NCBI GenBank assembly: GCA_027493875.1
Contig: JAOSJX010000023.1
Span: 62,001-126,000 of the forward strand
Length of the DNA: 64,000 nt
Direction of reading: 5' to 3'
Origin: Deltaproteobacteria bacterium
GTDB lineage: Bacteria; Lernaellota; Lernaellaia; JACKCT01
In this document: positions 30,344 through 44,453 of the stretch, piece after piece
How the letters are laid out: each line of letters opens with the position of its first letter
Position numbering within the stretch: position 1 is the stretch's first letter
Notes under the pieces: model-generated
What the model was told of the DNA's origin: nothing
Seen by the model: only the letters and a program-made list of their open reading frames with translations
The model's database searches: none
Program-made: the position numbers and the translations under genes

Positions 30344-31396
30344 ATGGCCCGGCCGCGTTTGCTCTTTGTCGCTAATTGGCCGCTGCGGTACGCCGGCGAC
30401 CCGTCGCGCTACGGCATTTTTTCTCATTGGAAAATCCCCCGAACTGAAACTCATGGGTGCGGGCGGCACCGGTCCGGCCGGCTGGTTTCAGAAAACGGTC
30501 CCTTCGTTTCTATCCGGTCGCGGCCGTCGCGGCGTTCTTCCGGTCTTTTGGGCGGGACGCGGTCATCGCGTATTCGGCGCAGGTCGGGCTGCCGATCGCT
30601 CTGCTTTTTCGTCTCTTCGGACGCCGCATTAAACTCGTTGTTTTCGATGTGGAAAGCCTGGGGCGGGTCAAAGTCGCGATGGGGCCGGGCGGTGGTATAC
30701 TTGCCGCGCGGCGCATCGATCTTTTGATTTACGCGTCTTCCCGGCAGAAAAACTATTACGAGAAAAACTACCCCTTTCTCCTGAAAGACTCTCGCTTTAT
30801 TCCGATCGGCATTGGGCCGTACGAGAAAAAAACCGCTGGAGGAACGCGGAACCGGTCCGGTTCTCGTGCCCGGGCAGCACGGCCGAGCGTTTCGTGATTG
30901 GGCGACCTTGCTTCGAGCGATCGCGGAAACGCGGCAAGAAGTCGATTGGCTGATCGTCGGCCGGCGGGATTTACCGGAGTCGGAGCGCGGCGGCGTTCCG
31001 ATCCCGGCACGCCTCCGATTCGAAAGTTATTTGCCGGCCGCGGAGTTTGCGTTGCGCGTTGAGGACGCGCCATTTGTTGTTTTACCGCTTCCCGAGCGCG
31101 ACCAGTCGCTGGGCCAGCTCACCGTTCTGTTTTGCATGGCGATGGCCCGAGCAGTCATTGCGACGCGGGTGATGGGAGTGGAGGACTACGTCGCCGATGG
31201 GGAGACAGGTTTGCTGGTTCCTCCGGGCGACGCGGGCGCGTTGGCGGAGGCGGTCAACCGCCTCCTCGCGGAGCCGGACAACGCGGCGGCCATGGGAAGG
31301 GCGGGATACCGGCGATACCGCGAGCATTTTACCGACGACGTGATGGGGCGGCGTTGGGAGGACGCCGTCTCAGATCTGCTCGCGGGCAGGCGCTAA
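30344..31396 (+). CDS. Glycosyltransferase family 4-like, last gene of the polysaccharide run, three frameshifts
   Basis: About 350 residues. ATG 30344 follows the previous stop by one base. Shifts lie in a T-run near 30422, near 30495, and in an A7 run near 30832. The repaired N-terminus reads PRLLFVANWPLRYAG. The donor half shows VGRRDLPESERGG, VLPLPERDQSLGQLTVLFCM and the tail GETGLLVPPGDAGALAEAV. Its TAA stop at 31394 overlaps, tail to tail, with the stop of the opposite-strand gene. That ends the 30-kb plus-strand run. Confidence 0.75.
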
Positions 31397-31758
31397 GCCG
31401 ATCCGATCGGAACGGCGCAAACATCGGCGACGCACCCTTCCAGGTCTTCGCAGAATTCATTCACTTCGAAATCCTCAACGCACTGCTCCACGCACGCGAT
31501 GTTGCCGGGATCGTCGCCACAGCCCGAGCGGCACTGCGTGAGTGAGAGCGGGACGCCTGATACCCCGTCCGGCAGGAACAAGCCGCATCCGTAAAGCGCG
31601 CTGCACGCCTGGCGGCACCGCTCCGCGGGCGAAACCTCCGCTTCATCGGTCTCGTCTTCCTCGGTTCCGCCGCCGCAGCTATACGTGGGCGCGCCGGCGG
31701 CGAGAAAGAGCACGGAGGCGAGCAAAAAGGTCCCCGCGAGACGATTCATTCGTTTCAT
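31393..31758 (-). CDS. Small Cys-rich secreted protein, probably lipoprotein
   Basis: About 121 residues from ATG 31758 (ATG 31749 possible). The signal segment is AGTFLLASVLFLAAGA, followed by PTYSCGGG; the Cys may be lipidated, but the lipobox is weak. An acidic linker leads to a domain with ten cysteines in C-x3-C and C-x2-C-like pairs (CRQACSALYGC, CRSGCGD, CVEQCVEDF, CEDLEGCVADVC). Such disulphide-rich small proteins are common in Myxococcota-like genomes and have no assigned role. The stop overlaps the convergent glycosyltransferase stop. A second member of the same style is at 42987. Confidence 0.75.
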   Translation of the reverse strand: MKRMNRLAGTFLLASVLFLAAGAPTYSCGGGTEEDETDEAEVSPAERCRQACSALYGCGLFLPDGVSGVPLSLTQCRSGCGDDPGNIACVEQCVEDFEVNEFCEDLEGCVADVCAVPIGSA

Positions 31759-31820
31759 AACGCATGCATATCGTCCGGTAAGCCGTAAATCAATGGGCGC
31801 GGGCGATAAGCGGCCATTGC

Positions 31821-31848
31821 TTGCGTCGCAGGCGGTATTTGCTAGGAT
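31821..31848 (+). promoter_or_regulatory. Possible promoter for the phosphodiesterase-TPR gene
   Basis: TTGCGT at 31821-31826 and TAGGAT at 31843-31848 are separated by 16 bases. Transcription would start near 31855, just before GGAGGAG and the ATG at 31877. Neither box is a perfect match. Confidence 0.35.
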
Positions 31849-31876
31849 GGCGGCCCCGAAAACCGGAGGAGGAGTT

Positions 31877-34209
31877 ATGAAAAGCGCGGCCCGACGAAGG
31901 CAAGCCGGGATGATCGTCTTCGCGGTCGCCCTGATCCTCGCCGCGTGCGGGCGGAATGGCGACGATCGGCGGGAAGACCGTTGGCGGCTTCCCGCGGAGT
32001 CGCCGAAAGTCGCGCTCATCGGGCTCGACGGCGCGACCTGGGATATTGTCAACGAGCTGACCGCCAGAGGCGCGCTGCCCAATCTGAAGAAATTGATCGA
32101 TACCGGCGTGAGCGCCGAATACACGTCAATCGAGCCGCTTTTGTCCCCGCTCATTTGGACCAGCATCGCCACCGGCGTGACGCCGGAACGGCACGGGATC
32201 ACATGGTTTATGGTCCGCGATCCGAATACCGGAACGCCGCTGCCGATCACCAGCGCCAAGCGGGAAGTTCCGGCGATCTGGAATATCGCGAGCGACGCCG
32301 GAAAAACCGTCGGATTCGTCGGATGGTGGGCGACGTGGCCCGCGGAACCGGTGAACGGCTTTATGATTTCGGACCAAATCGCGTGGCACGGTTTCGGCCT
32401 GGGCATGGCGAAGGAAGAGGCCAACACGTCGAAAACTTATCCGGAGGCGCTGCTTTTTGAGATCGAAAAGGACGTCGTCGATCCATTGAAGCTTTCGAAA
32501 GCCGAGCTGGATCGGTACATGAACATCACCGATCTCGAGTACCTGGCCAGCGCCGGGCAGGAATTCAACTTCAAGAATCCGCTTCACCATTTCATGTACA
32601 TGCTCGGCACGCTCAAAACGTATGAAAAAATCGGTCTTGAACAGTACGCGAAACACAGGCCAGATTTATTTGGAATATTCTTCGAATCCATCGATACGAC
32701 GGGCCATCTCTATATGAAATACAGGCCCCCTCCAATCGAAGGCATTCCTCAGGATCTATACTCAAAATATAATACAACGATTGACGAAGTGTACAAGAGA
32801 AACGACGAGATGCTCGGGCGGTTTCTCGACCAGTTGGAGCCGGGGACGACGGTCGTCATCTGCTCCGACCATGGATTCAAGACGAAAGACGACCGGCTCG
32901 CCGAGCTGGAAAACACGTCCGTGTCGAATGCGCACAAATGGCATCTGCGCCATGGTGTTCTCATCATCAACGGCCCCGATACGAAAGCCGGATACCGTCT
33001 CGAGGAGGCGAGCGTCCTCGACATCGCGCCGACGGTCCTGTACGCGCTCGGCCTTCCGGCCGCGGAGGATTTCGACGGCAAGGTGCTGACCGAAGCCTTT
33101 ACCGACGCTTTCGTCGCCGGGCATGCCGTACGCACCGTGCCGACTTACGAAACGGCGTTCAGCAACGTCGCCATGCCCACCGTCTCGCCCGAAGTCTCGA
33201 AGGAGATGGAGGAAAAGCTCAAAAGCCTCGGCTACATCGGCGGCGACCAGAGCGCGGCGGAGATGATCGCGGCGATGGACGCCATCGAAACGCACATGAA
33301 CCGCCTCGACATGTACCGGCGCAAAGGCGATCTCGCCTCGGCGCTCGCCGAAGCCGAGACCATGATCAAGCTGGATCCGGACGATCCGCGCGCGTGGTCG
33401 GCGATCGGCGACGTGCATGCGAGCCTGGGGCGGTCGGCCGAGGCGCTCAAGGAGCTGACGAAAGCCGAAGAGTTGATCGACAAGTATAAAAAAGCTCCGC
33501 CGAGGCATCCGAACGGAGCGCTGAAGTACCCGAAGCTCGACGACCGGTTGATGAGCGTGTTGTCGAGTACCCGCGCGGTCGTTTTGATGCAGGAAAAGAA
33601 AAACGCGGAGGCCGAAAAGTTCTTCAAGGAAGCGCAGAAACTGGACGACGACAACGTCATGGCGTTTTACAACTACGCGTTGCTTCTCGAAAATACGGGG
33701 CGCACGGAAGAGGCGTTCAAAGCTTATCAGGTTTCCGCTGAAAAATTCCCCGAGCATTCGTTTTCGTTGAACAACCTCGGCAATATGTATTTTCGGAAAG
33801 GCGATCTGCAAAAGGCGCTTGAGTATTACGACCGAACGGCAGCGGCCGATCCGAAACACCACGAATGCCATCACAATAAAGGCGTGACGCTGCTGAAGCT
33901 CGGCAAGCAGAAGGAAGCCATCGAGGAGTTCCGGGCGTCCTTGGGCGAAAACCGGATTTCGTACCGGCTCTCGGCCGCCTCGGGACCGAACTGATCCGGC
34001 TCGGGCAGTATCCGGAAGCGCTCGAAATTTTCAAAAAGCTCGCGGAACTGGTTCCGGACGACGTGCGGATCCTCCTGCAATTGACGGAGCTCTATTACCA
34101 ATCCGGCGACATGGACTCGGCGCGAAAGGTTTACAAGGGCATCAAGGCGAGCAACCACAAAGCGGCGCAGGCGTTCATCCAGAAGCACCCGGATTTTAAG
34201 GAGGAATGA
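31877..34209 (+). CDS. Type I phosphodiesterase/alkaline-phosphatase-superfamily lipoprotein with TPR domain, one frameshift
   Basis: About 777 residues. GGAGGAG precedes ATG 31877. The lipobox LILAACGRN is a good match. Residues about 40-420 are a PF01663-type metal-dependent hydrolase: LIGLDGATWD (first metal ligand and Thr nucleophile), ESIDTTGHLYM, CSDHGF and KWHLRHGVLI supply the remaining metal ligands. From about 470 to the end, TPR units follow (ALLLENTGRTEEAFKAYQVS). A missing C near 33951 shifts the frame. The repaired sequence is DFVPALGRLGTELIRLGQYP and ends at 34209. The substrate is unknown; family members cleave phosphodiesters or transfer phospho-groups on envelope lipids and glycans. 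Confidence 0.85.
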
Positions 34210-34301
34210 CGGGCGTCCGTGCGTCGGACGATTTGAAGGCCTTCGAAGCGTTATGGAGTAATATCAATAAGTTATAAAGGCCGCAGCCGGCCGTGCTCCC
34301 G

Positions 34302-34330
34302 TTGACAACGGCGCCGAAATGCACGAATTT
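34302..34330 (+). promoter_or_regulatory. Possible promoter for ppdK
   Basis: A perfect TTGACA at 34302-34307 lies about 105 bases before the ppdK start. The matching -10 region (around 34325-34330, GAATTT) is weak. The 202-base gap also holds an AT-rich stretch near 34259-34280. Confidence 0.3.
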
Positions 34331-34411
34331 TCGCCTGCGGCCGTCTTCGCTCGCGGCCTTTGACGTTTCCATTTTTCCTTGGTTTTGAGCGCTTTTTTCT
34401 AAGGAGCGGTA

Positions 34412-38431
<4,020 letters not shown>

Positions 38432-38462
38432 TCGGTCGCCGGCGCGGGAAAGCGGTCGCACC

Positions 38463-39227
38463 ATGCAGGAAAAGGCACGGGTTGTCGTTTGCCTTCCCAG
38501 CTACAATGAGGAAGGCAATCTTCCGGCGTTGATCGACGACCTCGCCGCCGCCATGCCCGGCGCGTTGATCCTCGTCGTGGACGACGGCTCGGCGGACGGA
38601 ACGGCGCGCGTCGCGAAAGAGGCCGCGGCGAAGCATCGCGTCGTTCTTGAATCGCACCACGGAAACAAGGGGCTGGCCGCGGCGGTGCGCACCGCGTTCG
38701 ACACGGCGCTCGGTCTCGTTCGCGACGACGGATACGTCATTCTCATGGACGCCGACGGAACGCACCGCCCGGAGCAGATGAACGATCTCCTCGCCCGCGC
38801 CGAGCGGGGGAGCCGATCTGGTGGTCGCCGGACGTTATTTGGAGGGACGCGCGTCGCCGGGGTCGCGTGGTACCGAAAGGTCCTGTCGGCCGGCGCGCGG
38901 TTTCTGACGACCGTCATTTTCGGCAACCTGGTGGCGCGCGACGTCAGTTGCGGATATCGCCTCTATCGAGCGGCGCTCATTCGCCGCGCCAAGGAAGCCT
39001 ACGGGACGCGTCTGATCGTCTCCGAAGGGTTCTCGGTCAACGTGGAGCTGCTCGTCAAACTCGTACGACTCGGCGCGCGCGTCGATCAAATTCCGCTCAA
39101 TCTTCGCTATGATCTGAAGCAGGGAGCAAGCAAGATTCGTATCGTTCGGACCGTGATGCAGTATCTCAAGCTGTTTGCGCACCTCGCGGTCACACGTCCT
39201 CGGCGCGGGGTGGGGGCCGATACGTGA
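38463..39227 (+). CDS. Dolichol-phosphate-mannose-synthase-like GT2, compensating frameshifts
   Basis: About 254 residues. Motifs are VVVCLPSYNEEGNLPALI, VVDDGSADGT and the DxD-type MDADGTHRPEQM. Between about 38805 and 38870 the frame is displaced by an extra G and then returns. The alternate frame gives the expected GADLVVAGRYLEGRA. The conserved VSCGYRLYRAALI and a C-terminal YDLKQGASKI follow. Such enzymes load a sugar onto polyprenyl phosphate. The next gene, which overlaps it, encodes a membrane transferase of the kind that uses these lipid-linked sugars. Confidence 0.85.
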   Translation: MQEKARVVVCLPSYNEEGNLPALIDDLAAAMPGALILVVDDGSADGTARVAKEAAAKHRVVLESHHGNKGLAAAVRTAFDTALGLVRDDGYVILMDADGTHRPEQMNDLLARAERGSRSGGRRTLFGGTRVAGVAWYRKVLSAGARFLTTVIFGNLVARDVSCGYRLYRAALIRRAKEAYGTRLIVSEGFSVNVELLVKLVRLGARVDQIPLNLRYDLKQGASKIRIVRTVMQYLKLFAHLAVTRPRRGVGADT

Positions 39228-40726
39228 GCGCGCCGGAACCCACCGGGCCGAACCGGTTTAATGCCGATCTTCCCGCGGCGCTTATTATCGCTCTCGCTGC
39301 TGTCCCGTTTGTTGTTTTCTTTCGCGCGATCGCCGCGAGGCTGACGTTTCCGTTCGATCTCGAGTGGATCGAAGGCCATATGCTGGCGATGGCGACGCGC
39401 GTGGCGCGCGGCCAGGCGCTTTATCCGGCGCCGTCCATCGACTATATCCCCGCGCCATATTTTCCATTGTATTTCTATTTGACCGCGCCGCTTATTGAGC
39501 TCTTCGGACCGGAATATTGGACCGGCCGTCTCGTGTCGATCGTCATGAGCATCGGGACGGCCGCGCTGGTCTTACTCGCGGTGCGCAAGCGGACGCGGAA
39601 CCCGCTGGTCGCGCTGGCGTGCGCCTCGGTGTTTATCGCCTCCTACGGGTTTACGCGAACGTTTTTCGACCTCGTGCGCATCGACGCCGCGGGCATTTTC
39701 TTTCTCGTCCTCGCGTTCCACGCTGTCGATCCCTCGAAGGGGACCGGCCGGGCTGTTCTTGCCGGAGCGGCGCTCACCCTTGCGGTGCTCGCGAAACAAA
39801 ACGCGATTCTTTTCTATCCGGCGGCGGTGTTGCCGTTACTGCTTGCGAACCGCCGCAACGCGGCCGTATTCACCGCGTCGTTCGCCGTAACGCTTGGCGC
39901 CTACGTCCTCATCCACAACGCCGCGAGCGGCGGATGGTTTCTCAAATACACATTCGCGCTGGTCGGCGGCGAACCGATGCGCAGACGTTACCTCACGATT
40001 CCGGTGGCGATGCTCTCGCAGTACGCGATCCCCTTCGCCGTCGTGGCGCTGGGAATGGTCTCGATGCTCGCGCGGCGCCAATACCGGCGTTTCTTCGCGG
40101 ATCAATGGTTGGCGTTTTTCGCCACGTCGTTCGTCGTATCGTTCATGTTCCGGCTCACGCCGGGCGGGGCGCCGAACGCGTACATACCCATCGCCGCGGG
40201 GGCGGCGATCGGCGCCGGCGCGTTGCTGCCGATCGCGCTTGAATGGTTTGGCGGTGGTCCGCGCGACGGCCGGTGGTCGATGGGCGGGGCGGCGACGTGG
40301 GCCCTGGCGGCGATCCTTGCTCTCCAAATGGTGGCGCAGGCACGCTGGTACGACAGCGAAATACCGTCGCGAGCGGACCGGGAGCAGGCCGAGCGGCTCG
40401 TCGGGGAACTCCGCGAACTGGAGGGAAAGATATTGATGCCGGGGCACGTGCTTCCTTGGGACAATACGTATTGGATTCACGAAATGTCCTGGCGCGATTT
40501 TAACGACTCCCGCTGGGGGCGGCCGGTCATTCGCGGTCTCGCCGAACAAATGCGCGAGGACAAACCCGCCTATCTCGTGACGGAAAAAGGCCGTTCGTTG
40601 CCGCCGGTCCTTCGACGCGTCGTGCAGCGCGATTTCCAAAAGGGCCGTCCGCTGCCGTATCTCAAAATGGCCACGGCGACACCGTCGTCGCCCGGCCGCG
40701 TTCATCCGCGCAAGGACGCGCCGTGA
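39224..40726 (+). CDS. ArnT/PMT-like integral membrane glycosyltransferase
   Basis: 500 residues, intact. GTG 39224 overlaps the GT2 stop. It has about eleven hydrophobic helices. The first periplasmic loop has an acidic pair (FPFDLEWIEGH), as in GT-C enzymes where acidic residues near TM1 are catalytic. A soluble C-terminal part follows TM11. GT-C proteins take sugar from a polyprenyl-phosphate donor at the outer face of the membrane; the GT2 next door could make that donor. The acceptor is unknown. Confidence 0.8.
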   Translation: MSAPEPTGPNRFNADLPAALIIALAAVPFVVFFRAIAARLTFPFDLEWIEGHMLAMATRVARGQALYPAPSIDYIPAPYFPLYFYLTAPLIELFGPEYWTGRLVSIVMSIGTAALVLLAVRKRTRNPLVALACASVFIASYGFTRTFFDLVRIDAAGIFFLVLAFHAVDPSKGTGRAVLAGAALTLAVLAKQNAILFYPAAVLPLLLANRRNAAVFTASFAVTLGAYVLIHNAASGGWFLKYTFALVGGEPMRRRYLTIPVAMLSQYAIPFAVVALGMVSMLARRQYRRFFADQWLAFFATSFVVSFMFRLTPGGAPNAYIPIAAGAAIGAGALLPIALEWFGGGPRDGRWSMGGAATWALAAILALQMVAQARWYDSEIPSRADREQAERLVGELRELEGKILMPGHVLPWDNTYWIHEMSWRDFNDSRWGRPVIRGLAEQMREDKPAYLVTEKGRSLPPVLRRVVQRDFQKGRPLPYLKMATATPSSPGRVHPRKDAP

Positions 40727-41994
40727 GAATGCGCGTCGCGCCTTTATTGGCCCTGGCGGCGCTGCTGGCGGCGCAATCGGCGTGCTTCGATCTCGAGGCG
40801 GAATTGCGGATCATGCCCGACGGCTCCGGCTTTTTGACGACGTGGGTGCGGGTGGACCGCCGGGACGCGCTGGTCGCCATGGCGGTTGCGGGGCGGACGC
40901 TTTCCGAGGAGATCGACGACGCCGTCGCCGGTCTGCGCGAGGCGACGGACGCCGTCCGCGGCGTGCAGTTCGTGGACGAGGCGGTATACGACGAGGCGGA
41001 CAAAACCGTTCTTCGCTATCGGGTTTTGTTCGACAACCCGAGCGCCATCAACGCGTTTTGGAAAAGCGAACGCGCGCGCCGTATTCCAATCGCCGTGGCC
41101 GCGACGCAGCTCGATTTTCAAAGCGGCGGGGGCGCTTGCGGAACCTTCCTCACCGCGTGGAAAAGCGAACCGCGGACGGCCGCGGCGCTGTTCCCGGCGT
41201 CCGATCCGATGCTGGAGGCGATGGATCAGGAGGCTTACGGGGCGTTTCTCGACAAAATGCTCTCGGGAAATTTTCGCCTGCGAATCGTCGTTCCGGGCGA
41301 CGTCAAAGCGCACGACGCGCCCGCCCGCGAGTTGCTCGGCTACCCGCTCTATCGCATGACGGCGCGGGAATTTTTCGAGGCGGGTCTGACGGCGCGCGTT
41401 AAAAGTGAAATCCCGTGCGGTAAAGAGGCGGAGCAAAAGGAAGTTCCCGCCGCGACGCTGGGCCCGGTCCCTTCCGCCGACGAGGTCGAGGCGGTTGTCG
41501 ACGCGTTGCCGCTTCTCCTGCGGACGACGTTGGAGTTCAAGCAGACCGGGCGCCATGAGGCGACGTACAAGGTCGCCGTCGAAGTGAATTCGGAGCTCAA
41601 GGAAGTGAGCGAATTTCACCTGTCGTTATTGCTGTCCGCGTTCCCGAATCTTGGAGCGCATGCGGCGTGGAAGGCCGAACCGCGGCCGGGCGGCCGCTAC
41701 CGCTACGTGTACGCGTCCGAGGAGCCGGTGGATTTTCGCGAAGGCCGCCACCCCATGATCTTTATCGGACGCGACGGAGGCAAAGACGTTTTCCGCATGC
41801 GTCTGGCGCCGTACCCCGCGGCGAAAAACAGGGCGCCCGATGCCCCGGCGCGCCACGTGTTGACCGTATCCGTCGAATTGCGGGACGATATCACCACGAC
41901 CAACGCGCAGGAGCACGACGGGAAAAAAGCGGTTTGGCGGCTCGACGACAAAACGTTGACCCGGCCCGTCACGCTGGAAGCGCTGGCGCCGTAG
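40723..41994 (+). CDS. Putative lipoprotein, LppM/DUF3153-like in style
   Basis: 423 residues, intact. GTG 40723 overlaps the upstream stop. The signal segment is APLLALAALLAAQSAC; the Cys at about residue 21 may be lipidated, although the -3 residue is Gln. The mature part begins FDLEAELRIMPDGSGFLTTW, the beta-hairpin opening seen in LppM-like lipoproteins, and continues as a long alpha/beta domain. No catalytic motif is seen. It is co-oriented with the two glycosyltransferase genes. Function unknown. Confidence 0.6.
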   Translation: MRMRVAPLLALAALLAAQSACFDLEAELRIMPDGSGFLTTWVRVDRRDALVAMAVAGRTLSEEIDDAVAGLREATDAVRGVQFVDEAVYDEADKTVLRYRVLFDNPSAINAFWKSERARRIPIAVAATQLDFQSGGGACGTFLTAWKSEPRTAAALFPASDPMLEAMDQEAYGAFLDKMLSGNFRLRIVVPGDVKAHDAPARELLGYPLYRMTAREFFEAGLTARVKSEIPCGKEAEQKEVPAATLGPVPSADEVEAVVDALPLLLRTTLEFKQTGRHEATYKVAVEVNSELKEVSEFHLSLLLSAFPNLGAHAAWKAEPRPGGRYRYVYASEEPVDFREGRHPMIFIGRDGGKDVFRMRLAPYPAAKNRAPDAPARHVLTVSVELRDDITTTNAQEHDGKKAVWRLDDKTLTRPVTLEALAP

Positions 41995-42013
41995 TTGTGA
42001 TTGAGGAGGGCAA

Positions 42014-42990
42014 ATGACGCTCCAGAAAAAAAAAGAGAGGTGGCGCGACAAAGAAGATAAGACAAATCTATATCAAATAATTCTTTTTAACATTATCGGA
42101 TTTATTATTGCGTCCGCGATATTGGTATTCCTGCTTCAAAAATCTTTCTGGTTTACGGTGATATTTTCTGCCGCGTTTCTGGCGATCGCCGACTTGTGGA
42201 TGTGGTACGTCTCCGGACGGATTGACACATTCGTAACACGATTTTTCGGGTTTGGCCGGGAATTGGATCGGGGCGAAATAGAATATGAAGACCGCAAAAA
42301 CACGCGGCCGCGTTGGAGCGAAGGCATGAATACGCGGAGGCGGCGAAGCTCTATAAGCTGGTCTTTGAAGACGCCCGCAACAAAGCGCCCGCGCTGACCG
42401 CCTACACGATTGGGATTCTCTATGCCGATCATCTCGGCCGCGAGGACGACGCGGTTTACTGGTTGCGTAAAGCGAGCGGGATCGTCAAAGCACAGCAGCC
42501 GGAAAGCTTTCGCGAACATCCCCTGTGGCCGGACCTCGAAAAAGGGCTGGCGAAAGTCACCCGTCCCTCGCCAAGCGACGATGCCGAGTACCAGCGTATC
42601 GCCGACGAGGCCCGGCGGCTGATCGGCGAGGAAAAATTGGACGACGCCCACGCGATCTTGAAAGACGCCGCACGCCGCTATCCGGCAAAAGCGGAAATGC
42701 GCTTTTTGGTCGGTCTGACACTGGCCCGCATGGGGAAAACGGCCCTGGCGGTTGAAGAATACAAGGAAGCGGTGGCGATCGACCCTGAAAACCGCAGGGC
42801 GCTGTTCAACCTCGGCGGCGCGCAATATCGCCAGCGGCACTTCGTCGAGGCGCGCGATACGTTGCGGCGCTATGCCGCGCTCGCGGCGGGCGATCAGGCG
42901 GAGGAGGAATTTCTCGGCCAAGCCGAGGAATTGCTCGGTGATATTGCGCGCGAACTAAAGCCCGATATCGAAAAAGTCGTTTTGAATTAA
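42014..42990 (+). CDS. Membrane-anchored TPR protein, one frameshift
   Basis: About 326 residues. GAGGAGGG precedes ATG 42014. Two membrane helices follow (IILFNIIGFIIASAILVFLL and FTVIFSAAFLAIADLWMWYV). One A seems missing from an A5 run near 42298. The repair gives EDRKKHAAALERRHEYAEAA, joining the anchor to a TPR domain (EYKEAVAIDPENRRALFNLG) that fills the C-terminal half. The base composition of the first 250 bases is lower in GC than its surroundings. The stop overlaps that of the convergent lipoprotein gene. Confidence 0.75.
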
Positions 42991-43451
42991 TCTTCGACGG
43001 AGACGCACGGATCCATATCCGACGCGAACTGGCGTTGACAGCGCGTATATTCCTCGGGGAACTCGTCGCGCTCGTCTCCGTCCGGGTCGTCAAACGCCGC
43101 GCAGTCGATGGTCCCGAGGCACGCGTAGAAATCCGCCAGCGCCTGGGCGCCGCAGTCGCGGCCCTTTTCGGACCATGCCATGTAATCCACGCACGCCCGT
43201 TCGATCCGCTCCGCGCTCAGCAGCCCCGCGACGCAGCCGTTCTCCCCGAAAAGCGATTCCAGAGCGGCGACGCAGGCTTCAACCGTGACGTCCGAAACCG
43301 GCGCGGTGTCGTCGTCCGAGGTTTGAGCGGCCGTGTTGGACGGGCCGGCGCTCAGGGCTTCTTCAACGGCGTGGCGATCGCATCCGGCGGTGCCGAAGGC
43401 GAAGATCACCGCGGCCAAAAAGAGCAGAGCGGGGTTAAAGCGATCTGGCAT
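42987..43451 (-). CDS. Cys-rich lipoprotein
   Basis: About 154 residues from ATG 43451, chosen because it yields an ideal lipoprotein signal: MPDRFNP, then ALLFLAAVIFAF, then GTAGC. Upstream starts in the same frame (43463, 43466, 43490) are possible. The mature protein has an Asp/Thr-rich linker and seven further cysteines (VEACVAAL, ENGCVAGL, ERACVDYM, RDCGAQ, YACLGTIDC, TRCQRQF, DPCVS). It resembles the product at 31393 in size, Cys density and acidity. Both lie tail to tail with a plus-strand gene, sharing stop-codon bases. Confidence 0.78.
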   Translation of the reverse strand: MPDRFNPALLFLAAVIFAFGTAGCDRHAVEEALSAGPSNTAAQTSDDDTAPVSDVTVEACVAALESLFGENGCVAGLLSAERIERACVDYMAWSEKGRDCGAQALADFYACLGTIDCAAFDDPDGDERDEFPEEYTRCQRQFASDMDPCVSVED

Positions 43452-43514
43452 GGCGGTGCGCATCATAAGGAGCCCCGCGCTCTTTGCCAAGTCCGGTCGA
43501 TGTCCTGCAGGCTC

Positions 43515-44393
43515 CTACAGGAAGGCGTCCACGAACATCGTGGCGTTTGCTTCGAGCTCCGGCAAAACCCGCGCGGCCTGTTCGGCGGTGATGCCGAACG
43601 CCTTGGTAAAGGGATGCGTCGCCGGATCGCGGACGGTATCGCGGTCTCCCAGGCCGCACGCGTGGGAGAAGATATTCGCAACGGCGGCGAGCAGGGCGGG
43701 CTCGATCACCTGACCGTCCTGGAGCGGTTCGTGGTGAAAAACGATGGCCGCGGAGAGGCTTTCCGGAAACTTCCATCGCCGCGCCACCAGGCCGCCGACC
43801 GGGGCGTGAAATTCGTCCAGAATTTCGCGGACGAATTCGTCGGAAAGAAGCGCCGCGGGAAACTCCTCCGGGTGGCGTTTCGTCAAATCGGTCAACGTGT
43901 CGACGATCAGCGGCTTGCCGATATCGTGCATGAGGCCGCAGAGAAAAGCGTGTTCGCTTGTGCCGCCGAAACGCTGCGTCAGATCCTGCGCGATGTACGC
44001 GGAGGCGACGGCATGGCGCCAAAGTTCGTTCATGAGGCCTTCAAACTGTTTGTTGCGGTAAATCTTGGCGCCGACGGAGACGCTGAAGATCAAATCCGTG
44101 ACGACGCGCAGGCCGAGCATCATGATCGCTCGCTGCACGTTGGAGACTTCGTGGAGCCCGTAATACACGGGGCTGTTCGCCACGGAAATCAACCGCCCCG
44201 CGATGTACTGGTCCTGTTCGATCAGGTTGGCCATCTCGCGGACGGAGGCGTCGGGCTTCTGCGCGAGCAACAATACCTGCTGCGCGATGTGCGGCAGCAT
44301 CGGCAATTCGAGCTGCCCGTCTCGGACCCGGCGCGCCACCTCCTGCTTGAGCGTTTTTTTGAAGGCTTCCGGCGTCTGCAAGGCAAACCTCAC
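43515..44393 (-). CDS. HDOD-domain signalling protein
   Basis: 292 residues, intact, GTG start at 44393. The HDOD signature is ELPMLPHIAQQVLLLAQ followed by IEQDQYIAGRLISVANSP. The segment FLCGLMHDIGKPLIVDTL keeps an HD pair, and VFHHEPLQ follows. HDOD proteins are regulators in cyclic-nucleotide and stress signalling, usually without hydrolase activity. It is the last gene of the minus-strand sugar-nucleotide group, 60 bases after the GT2, and may be transcribed with it. Confidence 0.9.
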   Translation of the reverse strand: MRFALQTPEAFKKTLKQEVARRVRDGQLELPMLPHIAQQVLLLAQKPDASVREMANLIEQDQYIAGRLISVANSPVYYGLHEVSNVQRAIMMLGLRVVTDLIFSVSVGAKIYRNKQFEGLMNELWRHAVASAYIAQDLTQRFGGTSEHAFLCGLMHDIGKPLIVDTLTDLTKRHPEEFPAALLSDEFVREILDEFHAPVGGLVARRWKFPESLSAAIVFHHEPLQDGQVIEPALLAAVANIFSHACGLGDRDTVRDPATHPFTKAFGITAEQAARVLPELEANATMFVDAFL

Positions 44394-44453
44394 CGAACAA
44401 AAGACCTTGGGGTTCTATCGGCGCGGCAATCCAAAATCTGAAGTTTGAAGGGT

